Assembly (NCBI RefSeq): GCF_018687755.1
Contig: NZ_CP061305.1
Span: 1,673,099-1,737,098 of the forward strand
Length of the DNA stretch: 64,000 bases
Source: Polynucleobacter sp. JS-Mosq-20-D10
GTDB lineage: Bacteria > Pseudomonadota > Gammaproteobacteria > Burkholderiales > Burkholderiaceae
Direction: 5' to 3'
The notes under the pieces were generated by a model. That model saw only the letters and a program-made list of their open reading frames with translations. It was not told where the DNA came from and ran no database searches. Positions within the stretch are counted from its first letter, which is position 1; every line of letters begins with the position of its first letter. Shown piece after piece: positions 1 through 8,132 of this stretch. Both the position numbers and the translations under genes were made by a program.

Positions 1-916
1 TTTGGCGCAACAACATGCGCACGTGATTTGCGGTACAGGCTGTACCTAATGTGGCTACAGCATTAGGAAAGCCCAATTGTGCGAGTGCCACAACATCCAT
101 ATAACCCTCGCATACAAGAACATATTCTTGAGAGCGAATGGCTTGTCTTGCTTCGAATAATCCGTACAGCGTATTGCCTTTAGAGAACAGTGGCGTCTCT
201 GGTGAATTTAAATACTTGGGTTCACCTTGATCCAAGATGCGCCCACCAAAGCCAATGGTCTGACCCTTAGGATTGCGAATCGGAAACATGATGCGATCAC
301 GAAAGCGGTCATAGCGTCTTGCAGTTTGGTTATTTTCGCTCTGCTCACTCTGAATGAGTAAGCCACCCTCCAGCAAAGTCTTCGCTACTTCATCATTGGC
401 GTAAGTACCAAAGACTGCTTCAAGGCCTTGCCAACCATCGGGTGCATAACCCAAGGCATAACGCTTAGCGATCTCACCGGTAAGGCCGCGACCCTTCAGA
501 TATTCCACTGCACGCGGCGCTACTTTCAGTTGTTGGCGATACCAATCGGCAGCTGCACTCATCACTTCACTTAATGCCATGGTCTGCTGTTGGCGAGCTA
601 CATCATTCGCAGTGCGCTCTTCACGCGGTACATCTAATCCTGCGGAACGCGCTAAGTCTTCGATGGCATCTACATAGCCAAGACCAGAATATTCCATGAG
701 AAAACTAATAGCAGAGCCGTGTGCCCCACAACCAAAGCAGTGATAGAACTGCTTGGTAGGTGATACTGAAAATGAAGGAGATTTCTCAGAATGAAAGGGG
801 CACAAACCTTGAAAGTTCGCGCCCGCTTTTTTTAACTTCACGTGCTGCCCAACCACATCCACGATGTCAACCCGATTGAGTAAATCGGCAATGAAGGATT
901 GGGGTATGAGAGCCAT
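1..916 (-). CDS. dnaG: DNA primase DnaG, N-terminal 305 codons (cut by the window edge)
   Basis: Primase makes the RNA primers that start Okazaki fragments at the replication fork. I read the frame by hand from the ATG at 916 down to base 1 with no stop. The N-terminal CHC2 zinc finger is clear (C39, H42, C60, C63), followed by the RNA polymerase domain and the start of the TOPRIM fold with its acidic EGYMD motif at residues 270-274. The C-terminal DnaB-interacting domain lies outside the window. It is the third gene after rpsU and yqeY, 29 bases behind yqeY. No good Shine-Dalgarno sequence precedes the ATG, which would suit the low primase level known from this operon in other proteobacteria. 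Confidence 0.96.
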   Translation of the reverse strand, partial: MALIPQSFIADLLNRVDIVDVVGQHVKLKKAGANFQGLCPFHSEKSPSFSVSPTKQFYHCFGCGAHGSAISFLMEYSGLGYVDAIEDLARSAGLDVPREERTANDVARQQQTMALSEVMSAAADWYRQQLKVAPRAVEYLKGRGLTGEIAKRYALGYAPDGWQGLEAVFGTYANDEVAKTLLEGGLLIQSEQSENNQTARRYDRFRDRIMFPIRNPKGQTIGFGGRILDQGEPKYLNSPETPLFSKGNTLYGLFEARQAIRSQEYVLVCEGYMDVVALAQLGFPNAVATLGTACTANHVRMLLRQ

Positions 917-945
917 CAGTATGGGATGAGGCTGAGCTTGTGAAC

Positions 946-1392
946 TTACTTAGCCAGCGCCGCTTTTACTAAACCTGACACTTTGCCCATATCGGCTTTA
1001 CCAGCCAATTGACCTTTCAGAACACCAATCACTTTACCCATATCCTGTGGCCCAGCAGCACCAGTCGATGCCACTGCTGCTGCTACAGCTGACTCTACCT
1101 CAGCATCAGACAACTGTGCAGGCAAGTAATCTTGGAGAATGACCATTTCAGCAGCTTCGATTGCCACTAAGTCATCACGATTGGCTTTTTCAAATTGAGA
1201 GATCGAGTCTTTGCGCTGCTTAATCATCTTCTCAATGGTGGCGATGACACTGGCATCATCCATCACAATACGATCATCCACTTCACGCTGCTTGATGGCT
1301 GCTAATAAAAGACGAATAGTTCCAAGGCGTGCCACTGCTTTTGCACGCATCGCGTTTTTCATATCTTCAGTAATTTGATCTTTCAGACTCAT
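946..1392 (-). CDS. yqeY: GatB/YqeY domain protein YqeY
   Basis: A 148-residue protein of the YqeY family, which resembles the tail domain of the GatB amidotransferase subunit and may bind tRNA; its exact role is not settled. The sequence starts MSLKDQITEDMKNAMR and ends with the helical, Ala/Gly-rich tail typical of the family (GKADMGKVSGLVKAAL). I chose the ATG at 1392 because GGGGAAAA lies just upstream. The longer open frame running to 1479 would have to be translated through the rpsU terminator hairpin and is not family-like. It sits between rpsU and dnaG, the usual position in proteobacteria. Confidence 0.93.
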   Translation of the reverse strand: MSLKDQITEDMKNAMRAKAVARLGTIRLLLAAIKQREVDDRIVMDDASVIATIEKMIKQRKDSISQFEKANRDDLVAIEAAEMVILQDYLPAQLSDAEVESAVAAAVASTGAAGPQDMGKVIGVLKGQLAGKADMGKVSGLVKAALAK

Positions 1393-1441
1393 GACATTTT
1401 CCCCGGTATTTAATATCTCATAAATTGCTGGCGATTCAAAA

Positions 1442-1476
1442 GCAAAAACCCGCTGCGTTTCACCGTCAGCGGGTTT
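1442..1476 (-). terminator. Intrinsic terminator between rpsU and yqeY-dnaG
   Basis: Read on the minus strand, a perfect 10-bp stem (AAACCCGCTG / CAGCGGGTTT, plus-strand arms 1446-1455 and 1467-1476) with an 11-base loop is followed by TTGCTTTT. It lies just after rpsU inside the rpsU-yqeY-dnaG operon, so it probably lets abundant S21 message end here while a fraction reads through to dnaG. An internal terminator of this kind is known in the E. coli rpsU-dnaG-rpoD operon. Confidence 0.85.
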
Positions 1477-1511
1477 CAAAGCCTCTCGGTGAGGAGAGCT
1501 TTTAAATTCGA

Positions 1512-1724
1512 TTAGTAAAGCTTTTTAGGCAACATCTGGCTGCGAATACGCTTGTAATGGCGTTTAGCAGCAGCAGCCTTCTTACGCTTACGTTCAGCCG
1601 TTGGCTTCTCGTAGAACTCGCGGGCACGCAAGTCTGTCAAAAGGCCATTCTTTTCAATGGTGCGCTTGAAACGGCGCAATGCCACTTCAAAAGGTTCGTT
1701 CTCACGGAGGCGGACTGTAGTCAT
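1512..1724 (-). CDS. rpsU: 30S ribosomal protein bS21
   Basis: A 70-residue, very basic small-subunit protein with the family pattern: the N-terminal VRLRENEPFEVALRRFKR segment and a Lys/Arg-rich C-terminal half ending RSQMLPKKLY. bS21 sits near the 3' end of 16S rRNA and aids initiation. Length is normal. Upstream of the ATG there is only weak Shine-Dalgarno likeness (ACGAG about ten bases away). It is the first gene of the macromolecular synthesis operon, divergent from tsaD with a 78-base gap. Confidence 0.97.
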   Translation of the reverse strand: MTTVRLRENEPFEVALRRFKRTIEKNGLLTDLRAREFYEKPTAERKRKKAAAAKRHYKRIRSQMLPKKLY

Positions 1725-1778
1725 ACTTGTTTAACTCGTATATGCTCGAAAAAATATCGATAAATTAACTGAAATGCG

Positions 1779-1787
1779 ATTCTAGCA
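1779..1787 (-). promoter_or_regulatory. Probable extended -10 promoter of rpsU
   Basis: On the minus strand the divergent rpsU/tsaD gap contains TGCTAGAAT, an extended -10 (TGn followed by TAGAAT). It lies about 55 bases upstream of the rpsU ATG. No clear -35 is visible, which an extended -10 can tolerate. Position and match support it; it is not proven. Confidence 0.45.
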
Positions 1788-1802
1788 CGACCAAGTAAAA
1801 AA

Positions 1803-2876
1803 ATGATTGTTTTAGGCATAGAAACTTCTTGTGACGAGACCGGGGTAGCCATATACGACACTGCCCCTTGGGAAAACCACGCCCCAGCCCATCAGGGCAT
1901 CTTGGGACAGGCACTGCACTCCCAAATTGCCATGCACCGAGACTACGGGGGTGTTGTCCCGGAATTGGCCTCTAGAGACCATATCAGGCGGGTTTTACCC
2001 CTTTTGGACGATACTTTGCATGAGGCTGGACTCAAATTAAAGGATATTGATGCGGTCGCCTACACCCAGGGGCCTGGATTGGCTGGCGCCCTGCTCGTGG
2101 GCAGTGCTTTTGCCAAATCCTTAGCCCAAGGCCTCAATTTACCCTCAATTGGGGTGCATCACCTCGAAGGGCACCTGCTTTCACCGCTTTTAGGGGTTTC
2201 TGTACCGGAGTTCCCTTTTATTGCCCTCTTAGTCTCGGGCGGGCATACCCAACTGATGCTGGTGAGTGGAGTTGGTAAGTACCAACTTCTAGGCGAAACC
2301 TTGGACGACGCTGCTGGCGAAGCCTTTGATAAGACAGCCAAATTACTGGGCTTGGACTACCCGGGCGGAGCTGCTATCTCCAAATTGGCAGAAAAAGGGC
2401 AATCCGGAAGATTTGATTTGCCCAAGCCAATGCTGCACTCAGGCGATTTGGACTTTTCTTTCTCCGGTCTCAAAACAGCGGTTCTGAACCAGGTGAAAAA
2501 ATTTGATGCGCTGGGTATTACTGATTCGGATGAGATAGCCACTTTTCATGCGGATCTCGCACGCAGTTTTGTCGACTCCTTGGTCGCAGTACTCGTCAGC
2601 AAATCAGAGAAAGCACTCAAGCAAACTGGCTGTAAGCATGTAGTGCTGGCTGGTGGCGTGGGCGCCAATTTGCAATTGCGTGCAGCTCTGAATGCGAGCG
2701 CCAAGAAAAATCGGTTTGAAGTGCACTACCCACCAGTCGACCTCTGTACCGATAACGGCGTGATGATTGCATTTGCTGGGGCGCTGCGCATGTTGGTAGA
2801 AAATAATGGCTCAACTACTTCAGGCGCTTTTGATATCAAACCCCGCTGGGATTTGGCGAGCAATAATCTTACTTAG
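1803..2876 (+). CDS. tsaD: tRNA N6-threonylcarbamoyladenosine transferase subunit TsaD
   Basis: TsaD transfers the threonylcarbamoyl group to A37 of ANN-decoding tRNAs, together with TsaB and TsaE. Family marks are all present: IETSCDETG at the N-terminus, the metal-binding HLEGH motif near residue 120, GGVVPELASRDH, VSGGHTQL and DDAAGEAFDKTAK. The length of 357 residues is usual. The first ATG is used, and no strong Shine-Dalgarno sequence is visible. It faces away from rpsU, a linkage widespread in proteobacteria, and ends convergent with folE2. Confidence 0.97.
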   Translation: MIVLGIETSCDETGVAIYDTAPWENHAPAHQGILGQALHSQIAMHRDYGGVVPELASRDHIRRVLPLLDDTLHEAGLKLKDIDAVAYTQGPGLAGALLVGSAFAKSLAQGLNLPSIGVHHLEGHLLSPLLGVSVPEFPFIALLVSGGHTQLMLVSGVGKYQLLGETLDDAAGEAFDKTAKLLGLDYPGGAAISKLAEKGQSGRFDLPKPMLHSGDLDFSFSGLKTAVLNQVKKFDALGITDSDEIATFHADLARSFVDSLVAVLVSKSEKALKQTGCKHVVLAGGVGANLQLRAALNASAKKNRFEVHYPPVDLCTDNGVMIAFAGALRMLVENNGSTTSGAFDIKPRWDLASNNLT

Positions 2877-2888
2877 ATTATTGCTGGG
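2859..2888. terminator. Possible weak bidirectional terminator at the tsaD/folE2 junction
   Basis: A perfect 10-bp inverted repeat (AGCAATAATC / GATTATTGCT) with a 7-base loop overlaps the tsaD stop codon, between two convergent genes. The stem is AT-rich and the T tract after it is broken, so terminator activity is uncertain. Confidence 0.4.
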
Positions 2889-2892
2889 TTTA

Positions 2893-3720
2893 TTACTTAG
2901 TCAGACTAATTTTGGCGTAAGCGCTGTGATTGTGAATCGACTCAAAGTTCTCAGCCTCAACCACTAAAGACAAAATACGCTGATCGCCTTTGAGTTGGCC
3001 TGCTACATCACGCACTAAGTCTTCCACAAACTTCGGATTGTCATAAGCACGCTCGGTAACCCACTTCTCATCAGGGCGCTTGAGTAAGCCCCACAACTCG
3101 CTGGAGGCCTGGCTTTCAGCGGCTGTGACTAAATCCTCTACCGTCATCTTGGTCTGTGAATCCAATTCCACTGACATGGTCACGTGTGAGCGTTGGTTGT
3201 GCGCGCCATACTCCGAAATCTCTTTAGAGCAAGGACACAGACTCATCACCGGAACTAGTGCGCGCAGGTTTAGCTCAACATCCATTGCACCGGACGAATT
3301 TTGCTTTGCCTTTGCGGTCCAAGTCACTTCGTAATCCATCAAGCTTTCAACACCGGATACAGGTGCGGCTTTTTTGACAAAGTGTGTATACGTAAATTGA
3401 ATACGACCTTCATTGGCATTGAGCAGTGGCAACATCTCACGCACCATGGCAACTACCGATGCACTATCAATAGGTTCATTGTGTTGTTGCAAGAGTGCAA
3501 TGAAGCGGGACATGTGTGTGCCCTTCACGTGCGCAGGCAAAGCCACATCCATTTCAAAATTACCAACCGCTGGCATCACACCCGTTTGAGTACGAATGCT
3601 CAATGGATGACGTAATCCCCGAATCCCCACCTGCTCAATTGGTAAAGCGCGCTCATCATGCGAGGACTGTATGTCTGGCATGGATTGCGGTTTGAGAAAG
3701 GCGGCGTTGATGTCGTTCAT
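2893..3720 (-). CDS. folE2: GTP cyclohydrolase FolE2 (type IB)
   Basis: Makes 7,8-dihydroneopterin triphosphate from GTP, the first step of folate synthesis; folK lies near the other end of the window. The 275-residue sequence has the FolE2-specific core PVMSLCPCSKEIS with Cys162/Cys164 and the following YGAHNQRS, unlike the shorter classical FolE. FolE2 enzymes are known to work with metals other than zinc and often serve in zinc limitation. The start at MNDINAAFL matches the family; the six codons upstream in the open frame are not needed. It lies 25 bases downstream of dxs on the same strand. Confidence 0.95.
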   Translation of the reverse strand: MNDINAAFLKPQSMPDIQSSHDERALPIEQVGIRGLRHPLSIRTQTGVMPAVGNFEMDVALPAHVKGTHMSRFIALLQQHNEPIDSASVVAMVREMLPLLNANEGRIQFTYTHFVKKAAPVSGVESLMDYEVTWTAKAKQNSSGAMDVELNLRALVPVMSLCPCSKEISEYGAHNQRSHVTMSVELDSQTKMTVEDLVTAAESQASSELWGLLKRPDEKWVTERAYDNPKFVEDLVRDVAGQLKGDQRILSLVVEAENFESIHNHSAYAKISLTK

Positions 3721-3745
3721 GATTCTATTTTCAGGCAAAAATGAC

Positions 3746-5650
3746 TTATTTGCCTACAGCCACAGGATTTATAGCTGTTTTAGCTGGAAAACGTAGGGAA
3801 ATAGCCTTTGTAATCCCTGCGACGTCCAAACCACACTGACCCATCAAGAGTTTGTAATCGCCATGCTCCACGAATACATCAGGAAGGCCTAATTGCAAAA
3901 GGGGTTTGTTAATCCCCATGGCAGAAAGCGCCTCTAAGCACGCACTGCCTGCACCGCCCTGAATCGCACCATCTTCAATCGTCACAAAATAATCATGGTC
4001 TTGCGCTAAGGATTTGAGAAGCTCAAGATCCAATGGTTTAACAAAACGCATATTGGCAACCGAGGCATCTATTTGTTCAGCCACTTCAAGTGCTGGATAA
4101 AGCAAAGTTCCGAAAGCCAAGATCGCTAAGCGCTGACCAGCAGGCGCGCTCGACTTACGACGCACTTCACCTTTACCCAATGGCACAGTACGTAATTCTG
4201 CTGAAGGAATAGTGCCAATACCAGCGCCACGCGGATAGCGTACTGCACTAGGGTGGGGTTGATGAAATGCGGTCGTCAATAAATCACGACACTCCGCTTC
4301 ATCAGCCGGTGTCAAGACCAACATATTCGGAATGCAACGTAAGAATGGAATGTCATACGCGCCAGCATGGGTTGCACCATCTGCACCTACTAAGCCAGCA
4401 CGATCCAAAGCAAACAAGACCGGCAGATCCTGAATCGCGACATCATGAATGAGTTGATCGTAGGCGCGTTGCAAGAAGGTGGAATAAATCGCTACCACTG
4501 GCTTCATGCCTTCACATGCCATACCAGCAGCAAAAGTCACTGCATGCTGCTCAGCAATACCGACATCGTAATAACGCTTAGGAAAATTCTTTTCAAACTC
4601 CACGAGACCAGAACCTTCACGCATTGCTGGTGTAATACCAACAAGTAATGGATCAGCATGCGCCATATCGCACAGCCATTCACCAAATACTTGAGTGAAG
4701 GTTTTTGGAGAAGGGGTAGCGGACTTCTTAACACCTTCCTCTGGATTGAACTTACTTGGGCCGTGATACAACACTGGGTCTGCTTCAGCCAACTCATAGC
4801 CCTGACCTTTGCGGGTGACTACATGCAAGAACTGGGGGCCGCGCCCCTCAAGCGCCAAGCGGCGAACATTTTGCAACATCGGAATGAGGGCGTCTAAATC
4901 ATGGCCATCGATTGGACCAAAGTAGTTAAAACCAAACTCTTCAAAAATAGTAGACGGGGAAACCATGCCCTTAGCATGATCTTCTAAGCGTTTAGCAAAC
5001 TCACGCAAAGGCGGTGCAATGGATAAAACGCTATCGATGCCCTTCTTCGTTGCAGAGTAAATATTGCCACTCAATAATCTAGCAAGGTGTCGATTGAGTG
5101 CGCCCACTGCTGGCGAGATCGACATATCGTTGTCATTCAGAATGACTACTAATGGTAGGTCCTCATACACGCCTGCATTGTTCATGGCTTCAAATGCCAT
5201 GCCACCGGTCATAGCGCTATCGCCAATCACCGCAACGGCGACTTGCCTCTCACCTTTGGTTTGGAAAGCGCGAGCCATGCCCATCGCCGCAGAAATACTC
5301 GTTGAAGAGTGGCCGGTACCAAAGGCATCGTACTCACTTTCAGCGCGACGCGGAAAGCCTGATAAACCATCCAACTGGCGCAAGCTCATCATTCGCTCAC
5401 GACGACCAGTCAAAATTTTGTGCGGATAACTTTGGTGACCCACATCCCACACAATCCGATCCTGCGGTGTATCAAATACATAGTGCAAGGCAATGGATAA
5501 CTCGACCGTACCTAAGTTAGAAGAAAGATGTCCGCCCGTCTTAGATACTGAATCCAATACAAACTGACGCAACTCATCTGCAAGCGCAGGCAGCTGCTCG
5601 CGAGATAGTTTTTTTAGGTCTGCAGGTGAGTGAATGGAATTTAAGGTCAT
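3746..5650 (-). CDS. dxs: 1-deoxy-D-xylulose-5-phosphate synthase
   Basis: The thiamine diphosphate enzyme that condenses pyruvate and glyceraldehyde 3-phosphate, the first step of the MEP isoprenoid pathway; ispH of the same pathway is also in this window. At 634 residues it is full length. Visible motifs are GHSSTSISAAMGMA, the thiamine-binding GDSAMTGGMAFEAMNNAG, and IAEQHAVTFAAGMA in the transketolase-like pyrimidine domain. I start at the ATG; the preceding in-frame TTG is unlikely. It follows ispA by 16 bases, giving the common xseB-ispA-dxs cluster. Confidence 0.97.
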   Translation of the reverse strand: MTLNSIHSPADLKKLSREQLPALADELRQFVLDSVSKTGGHLSSNLGTVELSIALHYVFDTPQDRIVWDVGHQSYPHKILTGRRERMMSLRQLDGLSGFPRRAESEYDAFGTGHSSTSISAAMGMARAFQTKGERQVAVAVIGDSAMTGGMAFEAMNNAGVYEDLPLVVILNDNDMSISPAVGALNRHLARLLSGNIYSATKKGIDSVLSIAPPLREFAKRLEDHAKGMVSPSTIFEEFGFNYFGPIDGHDLDALIPMLQNVRRLALEGRGPQFLHVVTRKGQGYELAEADPVLYHGPSKFNPEEGVKKSATPSPKTFTQVFGEWLCDMAHADPLLVGITPAMREGSGLVEFEKNFPKRYYDVGIAEQHAVTFAAGMACEGMKPVVAIYSTFLQRAYDQLIHDVAIQDLPVLFALDRAGLVGADGATHAGAYDIPFLRCIPNMLVLTPADEAECRDLLTTAFHQPHPSAVRYPRGAGIGTIPSAELRTVPLGKGEVRRKSSAPAGQRLAILAFGTLLYPALEVAEQIDASVANMRFVKPLDLELLKSLAQDHDYFVTIEDGAIQGGAGSACLEALSAMGINKPLLQLGLPDVFVEHGDYKLLMGQCGLDVAGITKAISLRFPAKTAINPVAVGK

Positions 5651-5666
5651 CAAATCTTTAGTAATC

Positions 5667-6569
5667 TTATTTACCTCTATTAACCACTAGTAGAGCCAAA
5701 TCTTTCAGAGCCCCGGCTTTAGCGCCAAAACTCTCTAAGCTAGCAATCGCCGTTTCTTGTAAATCTGCTGCTGCTTTCTTGGCATAGTCTAAACCCATCA
5801 AGGTCACATAGGTTGGCTTGTCATTGGCCGCGTCTTTTCCTGCGGTTTTACCCAAAGTTTGACTATCTGCAGTGGCATCCAAAACATCATCCACAATTTG
5901 AAAGGCCAAGCCCAAAGCTTCAGAGTAGTTTTTGAGATGCTGCATTTGAGTGGGATTCAGCTTGGCAGCAATGCCGCCCATCTGCACCGAACAATAAAGT
6001 AGAGCACCTGTTTTCATCGCATGCATTTGCTTTAAGCCAGTAAGGTCTAATTTTTTTCCTACGCTCTCCAGATCAATCGCCTGACCACCAGCCATGCCGC
6101 GCGAACCTGATGCACTAGCCAATACACTGATCATCGCCAAACGCATATCAGCAGCGCACTGTGTATTTGCCAATACCTCAAACGCGCGAGTCTGTAATGC
6201 ATCGCCTACCAATAAAGCAGTCGCCTCGTCATAAGCTTTGTGCACAGTAGGTCGTCCACGGCGCAAATCATCGTCATCCATGCAAGGTAAATCATCATGT
6301 ACCAAGGAATACGCATGAATACATTCAATTGCAAAGGCAGCAGAATCTAAAGCCTGGTTTTTCTCTTCACTGAAATCATCGCCCAGTTCACCAGCGGCAT
6401 AAACCAATAAAGGACGAATGCGCTTGCCGCCACCTTGAGCGGCATACCGCATGGCTTCATGCAAACGTGCGGGATTAGCATCCGCAGCATCGAGCAATCT
6501 ATCGAGAGACAATTCAGTTCGCTGCCCGTGAGCACGAACCCAATCTTCAAATGAAAGTGCGTTGTTCAT
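5667..6569 (-). CDS. ispA: Farnesyl diphosphate synthase (short-chain polyprenyl synthase)
   Basis: Condenses dimethylallyl and isopentenyl diphosphates to geranyl and farnesyl diphosphate. The 300-residue protein carries the first Asp-rich motif in DDLPCMDDDDLRRGRP and the second as DDVLDATAD, with GKRIRPLL near the N-terminus. The start at MNNALSFEDW fits the family; the longer open frame would run into xseB. It sits 22 bases behind xseB and 16 ahead of dxs. Chain-length specificity (C15 versus C10 or C20) cannot be proved from the sequence alone. Confidence 0.94.
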   Translation of the reverse strand: MNNALSFEDWVRAHGQRTELSLDRLLDAADANPARLHEAMRYAAQGGGKRIRPLLVYAAGELGDDFSEEKNQALDSAAFAIECIHAYSLVHDDLPCMDDDDLRRGRPTVHKAYDEATALLVGDALQTRAFEVLANTQCAADMRLAMISVLASASGSRGMAGGQAIDLESVGKKLDLTGLKQMHAMKTGALLYCSVQMGGIAAKLNPTQMQHLKNYSEALGLAFQIVDDVLDATADSQTLGKTAGKDAANDKPTYVTLMGLDYAKKAAADLQETAIASLESFGAKAGALKDLALLVVNRGK

Positions 6570-6591
6570 AAAGATCAAGTCTGAGAGCAGC

Positions 6592-6825
6592 TTACGCCTC
6601 GAATACCCGAACTTGCTGCTCAACTTGAGCAAGCATGGCCTGGCAATGTTTTAAGAGTGCTGCACCACGTTGATAAGCCAAAAGTGTCTCTTCCAAAGAG
6701 AATTTGCCTGATTCCATATCAGAAATCAGCTTTTCCAGTTCCTTGACAGCCTGCTCATAACGCAAATTAGGGTCGATTTGCAGCTCAAGACCGGGCTTCT
6801 GATCTTCAGATTTCTTCGCTGGCAT
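6592..6825 (-). CDS. xseB: Exodeoxyribonuclease VII small subunit
   Basis: Small partner of XseA in the single-strand exonuclease. The 77-residue protein has the family core NLRYEQAVKELEKLISDMESG followed by SLEETLLAYQRGAALLKHC, predicted as two long helices. A good Shine-Dalgarno sequence (GAAGGAAA) precedes the ATG. It is the first gene of the xseB-ispA-dxs run. The large subunit gene xseA is not in this window. Confidence 0.94.
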   Translation of the reverse strand: MPAKKSEDQKPGLELQIDPNLRYEQAVKELEKLISDMESGKFSLEETLLAYQRGAALLKHCQAMLAQVEQQVRVFEA

Positions 6826-6894
6826 TGGCTTATTTCCTTCAAATTTCTTAGAGATGTAGTCCCATATATTAAAGCGAGATGGGGGTCAGATGGG

Positions 6895-6900
6895 TATAAT
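6895..6900 (+). promoter_or_regulatory. Candidate -10 hexamer for the Rieske gene
   Basis: A perfect TATAAT lies 87 bases before the Rieske ATG in the xseB/Rieske divergent gap. No convincing -35 is found at 16-18 bases. If used, transcription would start near 6907 and yield a leader of about 80 bases with two hairpins. Confidence 0.4.
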
Positions 6901-6913
6901 CGCTTCCTTCCTT

Positions 6914-6969
6914 TCCAATATCGATTCGTCGATGGTTGGATTGGTTATTCCGCTTAGCTTCGGCTGACG
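6914..6969 (+). promoter_or_regulatory. Structured 5' leader with two UUCG-loop hairpins
   Basis: Hairpin one pairs 6914-6924 with 6929-6940 (11 pairs, one bulged G, one G-U) around a TTCG loop. Hairpin two pairs 6951-6958 with 6963-6969 (7 pairs, one bulged C, one G-U) around a C(TTCG)G loop, the exceptionally stable tetraloop class. Neither is followed by a T run, so they are not terminators. A purine-rich Shine-Dalgarno stretch (GGGGTGGGGAGA) follows. Function unknown; see findings. Confidence 0.55.
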
Positions 6970-6987
6970 TTTTCGGGGGTGGGGAGA

Positions 6988-8094
6988 ATGACTAATCTGG
7001 CTACCGCGCAGCAGCTTGCGCCGTCCAATTTACAACTGCCGGTTTCGGCCTATTTTGACGTTGATCTCTATCAGCGTGAAATGGAACTGCTTTTTAAGCA
7101 GGGCCCAGGCTATGTTGGTCACGAACTCATGGTTCCCGAGATTGGCTCCTTCCAAACTTTGACATCCGAGAATGAAGGCCGTTTATTGGTTCGAAACCAA
7201 GCAGGCGTTGAACTCCTCTCCAATGTCTGCCGTCATCGTCAAGCACTCATGCTCAATGGCAAAGGTAAGGCAGACAACATTGTTTGCCCCTTGCATCGCT
7301 GGACCTACGATTTAAACGGTCAACTGATGGGAGCACCCCATTTTGAAGATAAGCCTTGCCTTAATCTCGGTAAATCACCTTTGCAGAATTGGCAGGGACT
7401 CCTATTTGAAGGTCCGCGTGATGTGCGCACCGATCTGGCCAAACTCGGTGTTGCTGACGATCTCAACTTTGAAGGCTACGTCCTAGATCATGTTGAGGTC
7501 CATGAGTGCAATTACAACTGGAAGACTTTTATTGAGGTCTATCTTGAGGACTATCACGTAGTGCCCTTTCACCCAGGTTTAGGTAAGTTTGTTTCTTGCG
7601 AAGACTTGCGCTGGGAATTCGGTGACTGGCATAGTGTGCAGACGGTTGGCATTCACAAGAACTTAGAGAAGCCTGGGTCCCCCGTCTATCAAAAGTGGCA
7701 TGAGGTAGTATTGCGCCACCATGAGGGTAAGACTCCACGCCATGGCGCCATCTGGCTTACCTACTACCCCAATGTGATGGTCGAGTGGTATCCAGGCGTT
7801 TTATGTGTTTCCACCTTACATCCGATGGGTCCCAATAAAACACGTAATGTGGTGGAGTTTTATTACCCTGAAGAAATCGCTCTTTTTGAGCGCGAATTCG
7901 TAGAAGCAGAACGTGCGGCCTACATGGAAACCTGCATTGAGGATGACGAAATTGCGGAGCGCATGGATGCTGGTCGTGCTGCCCTACTAGCCCGCGGTCA
8001 AAATGAAGTGGGCCCATACCAAAGCCCCATGGAAGACGGTATGCAACATTTTCATGAATGGTACCGTCGTGCCATGAACTATCAAGGCGCATAA
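6988..8094 (+). CDS. Rieske (2Fe-2S) aromatic ring-hydroxylating-type oxygenase, alpha-subunit-like
   Basis: A 368-residue Rieske oxygenase. The Rieske cluster ligands are C81, H83, C100 and H103, in NVCRHRQ and IVCPLHRW. The mononuclear iron site shows YLEDYHVVPFHPGL, with H190 and H195. No ferredoxin, reductase or beta subunit lies beside it, so the substrate is unknown and electrons must come from elsewhere; the ferredoxin-reductase fusion at 29757-30797 is one candidate by inference only. I chose the ATG six bases after a GGGGAG ribosome site over the GTG three codons earlier. A sulfurtransferase gene follows after 38 bases. Confidence 0.9.
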   Translation: MTNLATAQQLAPSNLQLPVSAYFDVDLYQREMELLFKQGPGYVGHELMVPEIGSFQTLTSENEGRLLVRNQAGVELLSNVCRHRQALMLNGKGKADNIVCPLHRWTYDLNGQLMGAPHFEDKPCLNLGKSPLQNWQGLLFEGPRDVRTDLAKLGVADDLNFEGYVLDHVEVHECNYNWKTFIEVYLEDYHVVPFHPGLGKFVSCEDLRWEFGDWHSVQTVGIHKNLEKPGSPVYQKWHEVVLRHHEGKTPRHGAIWLTYYPNVMVEWYPGVLCVSTLHPMGPNKTRNVVEFYYPEEIALFEREFVEAERAAYMETCIEDDEIAERMDAGRAALLARGQNEVGPYQSPMEDGMQHFHEWYRRAMNYQGA

Positions 8095-8132
8095 TTCAGT
8101 AACACCCATCACGCTATCTTTAGGAAGCCATC

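Noticed and set aside
1393..1479. N-terminal extension of YqeY
   Set aside because: It would be encoded by the rpsU terminator hairpin, and the family starts at the internal ATG with a good ribosome site.
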